A DNA stretch of 54,652 nucleotides from Paludibacteraceae bacterium (GCA_024401435.1 JAKSLB010000008.1:1-54652); one strand, 5' to 3'; shown: positions 15,764-24,567, counted from the first letter of the stretch. A program made the numbers and translations. Notes: a model not told the origin generated them from the sequence alone.

Positions 15764-15806
15764 CAAATCAATTAAATTCTACATCCATATTGGGAAAAGA
15801 GTATTC

Positions 15807-16619
15807 TTACTTCAACATATAATCCTCTACCACCAACGCAACACCATCTTCATCATTCGTTAAGGTCACAAGATCAGCTGCCGCTTTCACTTCAGGTTGT
15901 GCATTACACATAGCCACACCTAATCCAGCATATTCAATCATAGAACGATCATTAAATCCATCGCCACACGCAATCATCTGTTCTTTGGACAGATTCAAAT
16001 GCTTCAATAGTTTCCCCAACGAATACGCCTTATCAATATTCAACGGCATTATTTCTAAAAAGAATGGTTCGGAACGATATACATTCAACCTATCTCCCAA
16101 CTTCTTCTTTAAACGTTCTTCCTCTTTCACTAATAATTCAGGTTCCCCAACCATCAAACATTTTGTGACAGGCGAACGAAGTGTATCAACGAAATCATCC
16201 ACTTTTACGACCTTCATTCGATTCAAGAAAGCCTCATATTGAATATATTCATTATCTGGGGTTTCTGTCACAATCACATCATCCAAATAAGAAACGATTG
16301 AAACACCTGCCTTCTTAGATTCTTCATATAATATGGGAACAATACCATCAGGCATTACTTTCTCAAAAACGACCTCTTTCGTTTGATAATTAGTAATAAC
16401 AGCACCATTAAAAGAGAGGACATATCCACCAAACTTATCCAACTCCAATTCATTTGCCACATGAACAATACCAGGAGAAGGACGACCTGAAGCCAACACT
16501 ACAACAACACCTTTTTCCTGCGCTGCAAGAATCGCTTGTTTTGTACGAGGTGTAATCTCCTTTTTAGAATTTGTCAGCGTTCCATCAATATCCAACACTA
16601 ATACTTTATAATCTGCCAT
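15807..16619 (-). CDS. Cof-type HAD-family phosphatase
   Basis: Cytoplasmic phosphatase of the HAD superfamily, type IIB (Cof), acting on sugar phosphates or nucleotides such as flavin or pyridoxal phosphate. The 270 residues have motif I LDIDGTLTNSKK (7-18), motif II with VVVLASGRPSPG, motif III with the lysine in ILEIMPLNIDKAYSLG and motif IV CGDGFNDRSMIEYAG. The cap domain lies between about residues 80 and 190. It follows the membrane-protein gene at 16650-17429 by about 30 bp on the same strand. The substrate is unknown. Confidence 0.92.
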   Translation of the reverse strand: MADYKVLVLDIDGTLTNSKKEITPRTKQAILAAQEKGVVVVLASGRPSPGIVHVANELELDKFGGYVLSFNGAVITNYQTKEVVFEKVMPDGIVPILYEESKKAGVSIVSYLDDVIVTETPDNEYIQYEAFLNRMKVVKVDDFVDTLRSPVTKCLMVGEPELLVKEEERLKKKLGDRLNVYRSEPFFLEIMPLNIDKAYSLGKLLKHLNLSKEQMIACGDGFNDRSMIEYAGLGVAMCNAQPEVKAAADLVTLTNDEDGVALVVEDYMLK

Positions 16620-16649
16620 ATTATTTAAAATCTTTTTTTCTTGTTAAAA

Positions 16650-17429
16650 TCACATCTTCTCCATCACACTTTCCATAGGATCCTTCCCCTCCTCTGCCAA
16701 ATGCGTAAGATGTCTCTCCAAACGGTTGGTCATTGGCATAAACAACCATAAAGAAATCAATCCAGATATGATAGCACACAAAGCAGGTACAATTAGGCTC
16801 ATTCCGTTAATCAACATCTCTTTTGTCAAAACGATACCAAACCATTTTGCACATTGTCTTAACACATTAAAGACCATCAACTTTGTTAACATACGAACAG
16901 CGAATCGTTGAATTGCCTGTTTAACAGCCACACCCGCAGCAGATTTTGCCATACGCATTACTTGATGCTTGCCAATCATAATGGTAGATATAAGTAACAA
17001 AATCCATTCTGCCGAGCCATCTAATTTGTTGTTTTCAGAAGACAAACTCTTACATCCATAGAGATATAAAAGTTTTTGCAATATCACAAAAACGAAAAAT
17101 TGAAACTGAAAAAAATCAAACGCGATACACAACCACATCAGCACACCGCTTTGAGGAATAGCAGCAAGAATTGAAAGTAATGTAACAATCAATGCATATT
17201 TATGAGTCTCACCTTTTGCCAATCGTTTTACTTCCTTCATAGGAAGAACAGACAATGGACGTTCTTTCAAAACCAGCGTCATCTCCTCTTCCGTCAAACG
17301 ATTTCCTAATTTCTCACGCAGATATTGATCTTTCTCCACCTTAACGAAAGGAATACAAAGTGCCCATTTCATGGCAGAATCGTATGCCGACATCGCAGAA
17401 GAAATCGTTTTGGAAATAAAATTATTCAT
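16650..17429 (-). CDS. Predicted membrane protein of unknown function
   Basis: I do not recognise a family. The 259 residues have a soluble N-terminal part (about 1-75, with LREKLGNRLTEEEMTLVLKE) and then four or five hydrophobic segments: about residues 80-100, 100-125, 140-158, possibly one near 190, and 210-235. The ATG at 17429 was chosen because the longer frame (TTG at 17465) runs into the cysS terminator hairpin. It lies downstream of cysS and upstream of the HAD phosphatase, and may reach the latter in one transcript. Confidence 0.7.
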   Translation of the reverse strand: MNNFISKTISSAMSAYDSAMKWALCIPFVKVEKDQYLREKLGNRLTEEEMTLVLKERPLSVLPMKEVKRLAKGETHKYALIVTLLSILAAIPQSGVLMWLCIAFDFFQFQFFVFVILQKLLYLYGCKSLSSENNKLDGSAEWILLLISTIMIGKHQVMRMAKSAAGVAVKQAIQRFAVRMLTKLMVFNVLRQCAKWFGIVLTKEMLINGMSLIVPALCAIISGLISLWLFMPMTNRLERHLTHLAEEGKDPMESVMEKM

Positions 17430-17438
17430 ATTGCAAAT

Positions 17439-17476
17439 GCAAAACAAAAAGAAAGCGGTCCACAAGAACCGCTTTC
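17439..17476 (-). terminator. Rho-independent terminator of cysS
   Basis: The minus strand reads GAAAGCGGT, an 8-nt loop, ACCGCTTTC, then TTTTTGTTTT. It starts 10 bp after the cysS stop. Confidence 0.85.
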
Positions 17477-17486
17477 TCTATATTAT

Positions 17487-18953
17487 TTACAAAGACCATT
17501 CATAACCATCTTTCGTATCCTTCACATTGAATCCGAGAGCAGTCAACTCATTTCTAATTTTATCACTAGTTGCCCAATCTTTATTAGCTTTAGCTTGTTT
17601 TCTTATTTCCAACAAGAGATCGATAGCACCTTTATAGGCATCATTATGACTATCAGCAGCTGCTTCAAGACGCAAACCAAGAATATCTTCCAAATAGAGT
17701 TTAAACAAAGATTTCAACTCATCAAGATCAGCAGCCGAGATTGTACCCTTACCATCTGTTATCGTATTAATAGCCTTAGCTGCTTCGAAGAAATACGAAA
17801 TTACTATAGGAGTATTCAAATCATCATTCATAGCATCCTCACATTTTTCGCGCAAACCAGCTATATCAACTGTAGTAGTTGCAGCAGGAGTGATACGTTG
17901 TAGACGAGCGTATGCATCAGACAATTTGTTTAATCCCTTTTCAGAAGCTTGAAGAGCCTCGTTACTAAAATCAACGGTACTACGATAATGAGCCTGAAGA
18001 ATAAAGAAACGGATTGTCATTGGAGAATAAGCTTGTTCCAACAACGGATGACTTCCTGTGAAGAACTCATCCAATGTAATAAAGTTACCCAAAGACTTAC
18101 CCATTTTTTTACCATTAATGGTAATCATATTATTATGCAACCAATAATGAACGGTTTCCTTTCCTAAAACAGCCGTTGATTGAGCTATTTCACATTCATG
18201 ATGAGGGAAGATCAAATCCATTCCACCTCCATGAATATCAAATTCCTCACCTAAATATTTTGTACCCATAGCAGAGCACTCCATGTGCCAACCAGGGAAA
18301 CCATCACTCCAAGGAGAAGGCCAACGCATAATATGTTCAGGTTGAGCTTTTTTCCACAACGCAAAATCTAAAGAACATTGTTTTTCGTCTTGTCCATCCA
18401 ATTCACGCGTTGTTGATAAAAGATCCTCTATATTACGTCCTGACAATTTTCCATAATGATGACTCTTGTTATATTTACGAACATCAAAATATACCGAGCC
18501 TTGACTAACATATGCATAACCAGAATCCAAAATTTTTTGGACAAAATTGATTTGCTCTATTATATGCCCTGATGCATGAGGTTCTATGCTAGGAGGAAGT
18601 ACATTCAAAGCTTCCATAGCTTTGTGATAACGATTCGTATAATATTGGGCAACCTCCATAGGTTCTTTCTCCTCCAATCGAGCTTTTTTGGCTATTTTAT
18701 CCTCTCCTTCATCTGCATCATGTTCCAAATGACCCACATCAGTAATATTACGTACATAACGCACCTTATAACCAAGGTGTGTTAAATAACGAAATAAAAC
18801 GTCAAAAGTTATAGCAGGACGAGCATGTCCCAAATGACCATCACCATAAACAGTAGGTCCACAAACATACATTCCAACATGAGGAGCATTCAACGGCACG
18901 AACAATTCCTTGCATCTGCTCAATGTATTATAGATTAACAATTTATGTTCCAT
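17487..18953 (-). CDS. cysS: Cysteinyl-tRNA synthetase
   Basis: Charges tRNA-Cys with cysteine. The 488 residues show the class I signature region [19 protein letters not shown] (HIGH-type motif HLGH), zinc-binding cysteines (Cys near 30, ECS about 220, HHEC about 245) and the KMSKS-type motif KMGKSLGN (about 280). A C-terminal DALR-like helical part ends in the normal tail. A palindromic repeat (18967-19163) fills the space between its ATG and the -7 box at 19191-19198, so the mRNA would carry a structured leader of about 230 nt. A terminator follows the gene. Confidence 0.96.
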   Translation of the reverse strand: MEHKLLIYNTLSRCKELFVPLNAPHVGMYVCGPTVYGDGHLGHARPAITFDVLFRYLTHLGYKVRYVRNITDVGHLEHDADEGEDKIAKKARLEEKEPMEVAQYYTNRYHKAMEALNVLPPSIEPHASGHIIEQINFVQKILDSGYAYVSQGSVYFDVRKYNKSHHYGKLSGRNIEDLLSTTRELDGQDEKQCSLDFALWKKAQPEHIMRWPSPWSDGFPGWHMECSAMGTKYLGEEFDIHGGGMDLIFPHHECEIAQSTAVLGKETVHYWLHNNMITINGKKMGKSLGNFITLDEFFTGSHPLLEQAYSPMTIRFFILQAHYRSTVDFSNEALQASEKGLNKLSDAYARLQRITPAATTTVDIAGLREKCEDAMNDDLNTPIVISYFFEAAKAINTITDGKGTISAADLDELKSLFKLYLEDILGLRLEAAADSHNDAYKGAIDLLLEIRKQAKANKDWATSDKIRNELTALGFNVKDTKDGYEWSL

Positions 18954-18966
18954 CTAATTTTTTTTT

Positions 18967-19163
18967 GGAGGGTTCTATAAATTGATTTCAAAGGATTTTG
19001 AATTTTATCTTGTGCAAGTTGTTGTACAAAAGAAGGAAGCAATCAAACATCACAACCAACTGACGATCAACAAGTTGTCAAGAGAAAAACAAAAGTCTTG
19101 AAAAGTTCATATCGCCCATTTCGTTATACTTCTATTTTAAACGGTGAATTTATAGAACTCACC
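18967..19163. repeat. Full copy (B) of the ~200-bp imperfect-palindrome element
   Basis: The left end reads GGAGGGTTCTATAAATT and the right end AATTTATAGAACTCACC, which are imperfect terminal inverted repeats. The interior is also an imperfect palindrome (for example TCTTG...CAAGTTGTTG on the left against CAACAAGTTGTCAAGA on the right). The right end alone can form GGTGA/TCACC, which in copy A is GGGGA/TCCCC, a compensatory change. It holds no ORF of note. The 439-bp gap between cysS and the next gene contains only this element and two promoters. Confidence 0.75.
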
Positions 19164-19190
19164 TTTATAAACTCTTCAATATTTTTTTTG

Positions 19191-19198
19191 CAAAAATA
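19191..19198 (-). promoter_or_regulatory. -7 box of cysS, beyond the repeat element
   Basis: TATTTTTG on the minus strand matches TAnnTTTG. Transcription would begin near 19185 and pass through the repeat before reaching the cysS ATG at 18953. Confidence 0.55.
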
Positions 19199-19347
19199 CG
19201 AAATAAAAAACGAAATCTTGCTTTTGAAAAGAAAAACGAGCACAAAAAATATGTGATAAAACATAAAACTATCTTAAAAACAGATAAAAATGAGGTGTTT
19301 AATTGAAGTTTAAGTTGTAAATAACCTTTTATATAGATTGATTTTAT

Positions 19348-19355
19348 TATTTTTG
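19348..19355 (+). promoter_or_regulatory. -7 box of the NlpC/P60-like gene
   Basis: TATTTTTG matches TAnnTTTG and lies 38 nt before the ATG at 19393. Confidence 0.5.
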
Positions 19356-19392
19356 CACCCAATTACGTAAAACTTATTTAAGAATTAAAAAA

Positions 19393-20052
19393 ATGAAAAT
19401 TAGACTGACTTTATTAGCAGTTCTTCTTGCTGGCTCTTCAGTATTCGCAGGAACCAGAATGGATATAGTAAACGCAAGATGTAAAACAGTGGGTGAAGCA
19501 ATGGCTGTCATGCACCAACAAACAAACAAGCCATTCGTGGCAAATGGTCGTGGAGATGATGGATTCGACAATGTAGGATTAGCATTATTCCTTTTCAAAC
19601 AATTAGGTATTGATTTACCAGAAGATATGCTTCAAATGAGTGAGTTAGGAAAGGTAATCACCAAAATACCAAAAATGCAACCAGGCGATATTGTATTCTT
19701 TGGCAATCCTCAAAACAAAAAAGAAATCTATCGAATGGGAATCGTACAAAGTGTTTCTATTGATGGACTATCATTTACACTTTTTTATGCTGATGAAAAA
19801 GATGGCATTGTACGTATAGCTCATAGTTCTGAAGACGCATTCAATGGTAGATTCAAGCAAGCAAACAGAATTGTTTCAGACTCCGAATTAAACAACGTTA
19901 GAGCTGAGCATGAAAAAGATCTCGCAAATATTGAAAAAGCAAAAGCCAACCTTGTAAAAGCACAATCTGCCGTTGTTGCTGCAGAAGAAGCTTTAAAAGC
20001 AATGGAAGATACTTATGCTAAAAAGAATGAAGATCCTATTACAGTAAAATAG
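19393..20052 (+). CDS. Exported NlpC/P60-like protein without catalytic residues, C-terminal coiled coil
   Basis: A signal peptide (residues 1-19, VFA) precedes an NlpC/P60-like fold. The typical order is kept: FDxxG helix (58-62), KQLGIDLP (69-76), and the MQPGDIVFF strand (95-103) followed by RMGIV (114-118). In active members the first motif is DCSG and the last HVGI. Here Cys is Asn60 and His is Arg114, so peptidoglycan hydrolysis is not expected. Residues 165-210 form an Ala/Lys/Glu-rich coiled coil (NIEKAKANLVKAQSAVVAAEEALK). It may act as a periplasmic wall-binding or scaffold protein. It is followed at 14 bp by the ribbon-helix-helix gene. The fold assignment is by motif only. Confidence 0.7.
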   Translation: MKIRLTLLAVLLAGSSVFAGTRMDIVNARCKTVGEAMAVMHQQTNKPFVANGRGDDGFDNVGLALFLFKQLGIDLPEDMLQMSELGKVITKIPKMQPGDIVFFGNPQNKKEIYRMGIVQSVSIDGLSFTLFYADEKDGIVRIAHSSEDAFNGRFKQANRIVSDSELNNVRAEHEKDLANIEKAKANLVKAQSAVVAAEEALKAMEDTYAKKNEDPITVK

Positions 20053-20065
20053 ACTTCGTCAATAT

Positions 20066-20305
20066 ATGGCAAGACAAAAGAAAGAGAAATGTAATAACGC
20101 TCCAAGCAAAAGAGACCGTTTGGTTAGAGATAAACGTATGTCTATCACCCTCAACGAAAAAGAGTTAAGGGTGATAGAACGTTTTTTTAAAGAATATAAG
20201 ATTAAGAACAAGTCTAAATTCTTACGAGACACTATCATCCATACAGTTTGGGAAAAACTAGAAGAGAGTGCCCCTACCTTGTTCTCAAAAGACGAAATGA
20301 GATGA
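20066..20305 (+). CDS. Small ribbon-helix-helix-like protein
   Basis: A 79-residue basic protein. After a charged N-terminal tail (about 1-24), MSITLNEKELRVIERFFKEYKIKNKSKFLRDTII has the strand-helix-turn-helix order of ribbon-helix-helix DNA-binding proteins, similar to antitoxins and MobC-type relaxosome proteins. Its stop overlaps the start of tadA by 4 bp (ATGA), so it is translated with tadA. No toxin or relaxase gene lies next to it. It could be a regulator of this operon or an RNA-binding helper, and neither is shown. Confidence 0.7.
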   Translation: MARQKKEKCNNAPSKRDRLVRDKRMSITLNEKELRVIERFFKEYKIKNKSKFLRDTIIHTVWEKLEESAPTLFSKDEMR

Positions 20306-20736
20306 CAGACGAATATTACATGAAACAAGCCCTAACAGAGGCAAAAAAGGCAGAAAAGGAAAACGAAGTTCCTATAGGTGCCGTTATCGTCTGCAACGAC
20401 AAAATTATCGCTCGAGCACACAATTTAACAGAGACACTTACCGATGTCACCGCTCATGCAGAAATGCAAGTCATCACAATGGCGGCTAATCATCTTGGTT
20501 CCAAATACCTAAATGACTGTACCCTCTACGTCACGGTAGAGCCTTGCACCATGTGCGCAGGTGCTATCGGATGGGCACAAATCAGTAAAGTTGTATACGG
20601 CGCAAAAGATGAAAAACGAGGTTATTCTTTGATAGCCCCCACGGCTCTCCATCCCAAATGCATAGTTGTCAATGGCATATTAGAAGACGAATGTTCTGAA
20701 ATCATCAGCAACTTCTTTAAAAAGAAAAGAAATTAA
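20302..20736 (+). CDS. tadA: tRNA adenosine(34) deaminase
   Basis: Converts the wobble adenosine of tRNA-Arg(ACG) to inosine. The 144 residues have the zinc deaminase motifs HAEMQV (His ligand and catalytic Glu, about 50-55) and PCTMCAGAI (two Cys ligands, about 80-88). The ATG at 20302, overlapping the previous stop, gives the normal N-terminus (DEYYMKQALTEAKKA). The longer frame from 20248 would run inside the upstream gene and is rejected. Confidence 0.93.
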   Translation: MTDEYYMKQALTEAKKAEKENEVPIGAVIVCNDKIIARAHNLTETLTDVTAHAEMQVITMAANHLGSKYLNDCTLYVTVEPCTMCAGAIGWAQISKVVYGAKDEKRGYSLIAPTALHPKCIVVNGILEDECSEIISNFFKKKRN

Positions 20737-20863
20737 CATTTCACGCTATTACTATCTGCCAAATATTTTACAAAACAAAAAGTTCAAAACACACATAGAC
20801 ATACTATCAAAAAAAACCGCAGAAAGAAAGTCTTTCCACGATTTTTTTATTTTTCACACATCA

Positions 20864-23416
20864 TCACCACCGCATACCACCGCCTCCCATCTGACTTGCT
20901 GACGTTTCCGACGTGTTAGATATCACATTTCCTCCATTCAAGGCTCCTCCATATTCATAAGTTATCACCGAATTTGTATTCGTACGGAACGTTACACTAT
21001 GTGCCCCCGATAATGTGCCACCACTATAGAATGTTGGTGTACATGGAGCAAAATACATCAAACTTGAAGCTGTTTGTGTGGTGGTGAACGATGAATTCAA
21101 CTGATTATTCGCCATAATTGAATACCTAGTGTTTGCCTGAATTCCACTTATTTTCAATTTAGAAAAATCATTACCAGGAACGCCCTCCGTAGAGCCACCA
21201 AACAACATAAGAATAGGATTATTTGTGTTCACAAATGTCTTTGTCCCGTCACAGTCGATTGTGCTTCCCGACCCTGTTTCACATATAATTACTCCTCCTG
21301 CAAAAGTGACCGAGCCATTGGAATCCATCACATCCGTATCATTTCCACCTGTTATTTTCAAATAATGGTATCCACCATTGACAACTAAACTAGGCGATTG
21401 ATTGCTTCCTGTAGAAGCAACGGATGCATTCCATACATCATCGGTAGAGTAATTGGACGTCACACCTCCATTAAAAGTCATTTTTATACTCTCCATAGCT
21501 TCATAAGAGGCAGAAACCAACACATCACCCCCATTTATGGTCAACTCATTCTCCCCATGCAACCCTTGATCATAGGATGCCCAAGCAGTTATCTTTCCAC
21601 CATTCACAGTCAAGTATGCACCTTTGATAGCAGTGTCATACGATGTGACATCCAACGTACCACTGTTTATCTCAACGGTTCCATCACAATTTATACCTTT
21701 AGGACAACAAGAATACTTAGTCCTATTATTTTCACCTCCCTTGCTGTAAGTGGTTTCTTCCTTACTTCCTGCCACAATCGTCAAAATGAAATCCGAATCT
21801 AATCCATTTTTTGTTCCTAACGTGATTGTATTATCACAAGTAATTCCTTTTCCAGAAGGAACAGTTAAATTAATTGTTCCACCTGTAATCGAAACACTAT
21901 GGTTCCCTTTTATCGCTTTTGAAACAGTTGCATTAGAGACAGAAATAGTTGAAGAGCCCCCACCTGGCCGATTCATTCCTCCGCCTTGCCCCCACGGATT
22001 GGTTGTGGAAGATGATGAAGACGATGTTATTGTAGAGAAATACTTACCATTGTTTTGAATAGTCACTTCTCCTCCTGATATATCAACATAGTCACTTTTT
22101 ATTCCTTTTGACGCATACGCATTCTCTCCTATTTTCACATTTACAATTCCTGCAGATATAGAAGTTTTCACATCCGACTTCAAACCTACGACAGAAGCTG
22201 TATCGGAATTTGCTTTTTCTTCATAATAATTTCCCGTCAATTCTATAGCAAGCGAACCACCCAACACACTAATGTTTGCATCTGAGTTCAATCCTTTCGC
22301 AGCCACACCTGTCCCTTTTATGATAATATTTGCTGCATCTTCAATAAAAATATCAGAATCACAAGATATCGCTGCATTATAACTGTAAGAATTATCTTCA
22401 CCAACAAATGGCTCTGTCGCTGACAAATTCATTTCCATGCTTCCTCCTCTTACCACAACTTTCTTGTCACTTTTTATTGCTTTCGACCCACGTCCAGACA
22501 CATTAGCAGCAACTAAGCCTCCGGATATAACAATGATGCTATCTGATTTTAGTCCTTTAACATCATCAGAAGAAACGTCTATTGTAATCGATCCACCTTC
22601 CACTACAATCTGTTCACTACAATCAACACCATCGCCCAACACATTTGAAATAACGACTTCACCGTCATACAACTTTAACGCATCAGCATTGATTCCATCT
22701 TCTTCAGCCCCCTCAATAATTAAGTCACCACCATAGAATTCAATATTTTTAGATGAATTAATTGCATGTTTTTTTACTCCTTTTACAGTAAGAGATCCAA
22801 AGAATCCTTCATTCACTTTTAATTTAGACTTAGTATAAAATGCAGCCTTTAAACTATTTGTTGGTCCATCCGATATAGAAGAAGATCCAATTAGATTTAA
22901 CGTAGCAGTGAAAGACTCTCCACCGACCGACTCATTTAAGACAATAGGAGCATTAGCATTAGAAAGGCTTAAATTATCAAAGACCAATGTATAACCTCTA
23001 TCTGGAGTTAATTGAAACGAGCCCTCATCAGATTGACCAGACAAATAATAGACAACTCCCTTGATATTGGCAGCAGAAGAAACAATCACATTTGCTCCAT
23101 CAGAATAGACATCGATAGAAGAATAAGGATTGTCAACAGACACTTGATTACCATCATACCTTACAAAAACAGTATCACCTATGCTTGAAGTTAGAGAATC
23201 AAATGAAAATGTCGCACTATCTACAAGTGAAATTTCATAAGACTGACTATCAACACCTTCTATTTTAACATTACCATTAGAGAAACGAATGGTATCAATG
23301 TCAGAAATCTGAAAAGAATTAACTGAGGAATCTGACATGTGAAAATTAATTTTTGTCTGTGCTAACATCAACACTCCCACAAAAACAGCTATAAATAAAG
23401 ATATATTACGTTTCAT
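20864..23416 (-). CDS. Large exported carbohydrate-binding beta-helix protein (Cthe_2159-like)
   Basis: Signal peptide (residues 1-20, to MLAQT), a short beta-rich N-terminal repeat (FQISDIDTIRFSNGNV, YEISLVDSATFSF), then more than 600 residues of right-handed beta-helix with repeats of the kind DGINADALKLYDGEVVI, KGLKSDSIIVISGG and KAIKSDKKVVVRGG. This matches the polysaccharide-binding family typified by Cthe_2159 of Clostridium thermocellum, known to bind acidic glycans and calcium. A glycine-rich insert (GQGGGMNRPGGGSS) breaks the helix near residue 475, and the C-terminus ends in QMGGGGMRW. No sorting domain is visible on this protein. Its start overlaps the stop of the upstream T9SS-type gene, so the two are made together. 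Confidence 0.85.
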   Translation of the reverse strand: MKRNISLFIAVFVGVLMLAQTKINFHMSDSSVNSFQISDIDTIRFSNGNVKIEGVDSQSYEISLVDSATFSFDSLTSSIGDTVFVRYDGNQVSVDNPYSSIDVYSDGANVIVSSAANIKGVVYYLSGQSDEGSFQLTPDRGYTLVFDNLSLSNANAPIVLNESVGGESFTATLNLIGSSSISDGPTNSLKAAFYTKSKLKVNEGFFGSLTVKGVKKHAINSSKNIEFYGGDLIIEGAEEDGINADALKLYDGEVVISNVLGDGVDCSEQIVVEGGSITIDVSSDDVKGLKSDSIIVISGGLVAANVSGRGSKAIKSDKKVVVRGGSMEMNLSATEPFVGEDNSYSYNAAISCDSDIFIEDAANIIIKGTGVAAKGLNSDANISVLGGSLAIELTGNYYEEKANSDTASVVGLKSDVKTSISAGIVNVKIGENAYASKGIKSDYVDISGGEVTIQNNGKYFSTITSSSSSSTTNPWGQGGGMNRPGGGSSTISVSNATVSKAIKGNHSVSITGGTINLTVPSGKGITCDNTITLGTKNGLDSDFILTIVAGSKEETTYSKGGENNRTKYSCCPKGINCDGTVEINSGTLDVTSYDTAIKGAYLTVNGGKITAWASYDQGLHGENELTINGGDVLVSASYEAMESIKMTFNGGVTSNYSTDDVWNASVASTGSNQSPSLVVNGGYHYLKITGGNDTDVMDSNGSVTFAGGVIICETGSGSTIDCDGTKTFVNTNNPILMLFGGSTEGVPGNDFSKLKISGIQANTRYSIMANNQLNSSFTTTQTASSLMYFAPCTPTFYSGGTLSGAHSVTFRTNTNSVITYEYGGALNGGNVISNTSETSASQMGGGGMRW

Positions 23417-23922
23417 AATTTATTGATTTTTATAATTGCTTGATTTACTTTAATAAAATAGACACCATTAGGAAGAGATGAAAAATCGATAGGTTCACCA
23501 TTCTTCGCAACTCCTTGTAGAAGAATTTTGCCATCCACAGAATAGACAACAAAATCAAATGGCACTTGCAAATCTGTTTGGATAGTGACATAATCAATCA
23601 CAGGATTAGGAAATGTAAACAAAGAAGGAGTGGAATACAGGACCATTTCTTCTCCTGCAGTTGACTTCTGGACCACCTCAAAATTCAATTTCGTAATCGA
23701 ACGAATCGGTTTTGAGAGAATATTTCCATTACCCAAAGTATCAATTATCAAATGATCATTTGAAAAATACATTTTACCTGACTCACGCATTGTATACGAG
23801 TCGGTAGAAGAGTCGTGTTGGACAACAACTTTTGTTAATGACTCTGCGTTAGAAGACTCAGACAAACAAGAGGACAACAATATTACCCCCAAAATTTTAA
23901 ATGTTTTTTTATTAATATCCAT
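23413..23922 (-). CDS. Small exported protein with T9SS type A-like sorting domain
   Basis: The N-terminal signal could be lipoprotein type (LLSSC) or be cleaved after SNA. A middle part follows with the short motif KMYFSNDHLIIDT...IRSITKLNF, like the strands at the N-terminus of the next gene. The last 65 residues form a T9SS type A sorting domain (FPNPVIDYVTIQT, VYSVDGKILLQG, LPNGVYFIKVN, ending KINKL). It is the first gene of a two-gene operon with the carbohydrate-binding beta-helix protein (ATGA overlap). A partner or anchor role for that protein is likely but inferred. Confidence 0.78.
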   Translation of the reverse strand: MDINKKTFKILGVILLSSCLSESSNAESLTKVVVQHDSSTDSYTMRESGKMYFSNDHLIIDTLGNGNILSKPIRSITKLNFEVVQKSTAGEEMVLYSTPSLFTFPNPVIDYVTIQTDLQVPFDFVVYSVDGKILLQGVAKNGEPIDFSSLPNGVYFIKVNQAIIKINKL

Positions 23923-23977
23923 AGATGGTATTTATAAATTGGTTAATTAATTATGGTTTTCAAAAATTCTCACAAAG

Positions 23978-23985
23978 CAAATCTA
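23978..23985 (-). promoter_or_regulatory. -7 box of the T9SS/beta-helix operon
   Basis: TAGATTTG on the minus strand matches TAnnTTTG, giving a leader of about 50 nt to the ATG at 23922. Confidence 0.5.
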
Positions 23986-24083
23986 AATTAGGCATGGGAA
24001 GCAAGAAATTTTTTTCAGTGAACGGAAGATTTATTCAACAAACAAGCAATATAATTAAACATAAGATTTTTCGTCTAACACTC

Positions 24084-24140
24084 GGGGAACACAGAATTGT
24101 CTTGTTGTGAATTTGAAAATTTTTTCAGATTGATTATTGA
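24084..24140. repeat. Truncated copy (D) of the ~200-bp palindromic repeat
   Basis: GGGGA at the left, AATTGTCTTGTTGTG, then GAATTTGAAAATTTT and TCAGATTG match the left third of the element at 27064. The TTCTATAAATT end is blurred and the right part is missing. It lies 3 bp after the yraN stop codon. Confidence 0.6.
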
Positions 24141-24142
24141 TT

Positions 24143-24529
24143 TCACATATTGACATAAGGAAGGAAAGCATCTTCTAAATGTTCAAACGTATCCACATTA
24201 CCAGCCGAATCAATCGTCATAGAAATAATATCAAACCTTGTTTGTTTTGTCACATTATACCGTTTAATATATGCATTAGCAGCAAAAACCAAATTTTGAA
24301 TTTTCGTTTTATTAACGCTTTCAACAGGCGATAATAAAGAGCCTTTTTTTCTCGTTTTCACTTCAACAATCACTAAAAAATTGTCCTTTTCCGCAACAAT
24401 ATCGATTTCATATTTTCCATAACGCCAATTTTGTTGCTTGATCACAAAGCCTTTTGATTGTAGATACTCGACAGACTTTCCCTCTCCTAACACTCCTAAA
24501 TCATTATGAGCAGCCATAAATTTTTTCAT
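24143..24529 (-). CDS. yraN: YraN family (UPF0102) endonuclease-like protein
   Basis: Small restriction-endonuclease-fold protein of the UPF0102 family, linked in other bacteria to DNA processing but without a settled function. The 128 residues have the family core: GEGKSVEYLQSKGF (about 15-28), NWRYGKYEIDIVAEKD with the catalytic-type Glu/Asp, and VIVEVKTRKKGS. The end (FDIISMT) is normal. The ATG at 24529 gives four extra residues before the more family-like start MAAHNDLG at 24517, and both are possible. A -7 box lies at 24560-24567. Confidence 0.9.
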   Translation of the reverse strand: MKKFMAAHNDLGVLGEGKSVEYLQSKGFVIKQQNWRYGKYEIDIVAEKDNFLVIVEVKTRKKGSLLSPVESVNKTKIQNLVFAANAYIKRYNVTKQTRFDIISMTIDSAGNVDTFEHLEDAFLPYVNM

Positions 24530-24559
24530 TTATTAATTAAACAATAGATTTTATCATGA

Positions 24560-24567
24560 CAAAAATA
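24560..24567 (-). promoter_or_regulatory. -7 box of yraN
   Basis: TATTTTTG on the minus strand, 30 nt before the ATG at 24529. Confidence 0.5.

Noticed and set aside
17325-17903. 192-codon plus-strand ORF
   Set aside because: It is antisense to cysS and the membrane-protein gene and runs through the cysS terminator.
18954-19192. T-box or amino-acid riboswitch before cysS
   Set aside because: No specifier loop, no T-box sequence and no terminator/antiterminator pair are visible; the leader is filled by the repeat element.
20059-20328. 89-codon minus-strand ORF opposite the RHH gene
   Set aside because: The plus-strand frame has a ribbon-helix-helix pattern and start/stop overlap with tadA; the minus frame has neither.
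21398-22736. Several plus-strand ORFs of about 100 codons inside the beta-helix gene
   Set aside because: They are antisense to a strongly repetitive coding region and have proline- and serine-rich low-complexity content.
20864-23416. Glycine-rich repeats of the beta-helix gene as a CRISPR or DNA repeat array
   Set aside because: The repeats are at protein level (beta-helix coils), with varied DNA and no regular spacers.
23928-23945. GGTATTTATAAATTGG resembling an end of the palindromic repeat
   Set aside because: ATTTATAAAT is itself a palindrome and expected by chance in AT-rich DNA; no further element sequence follows.
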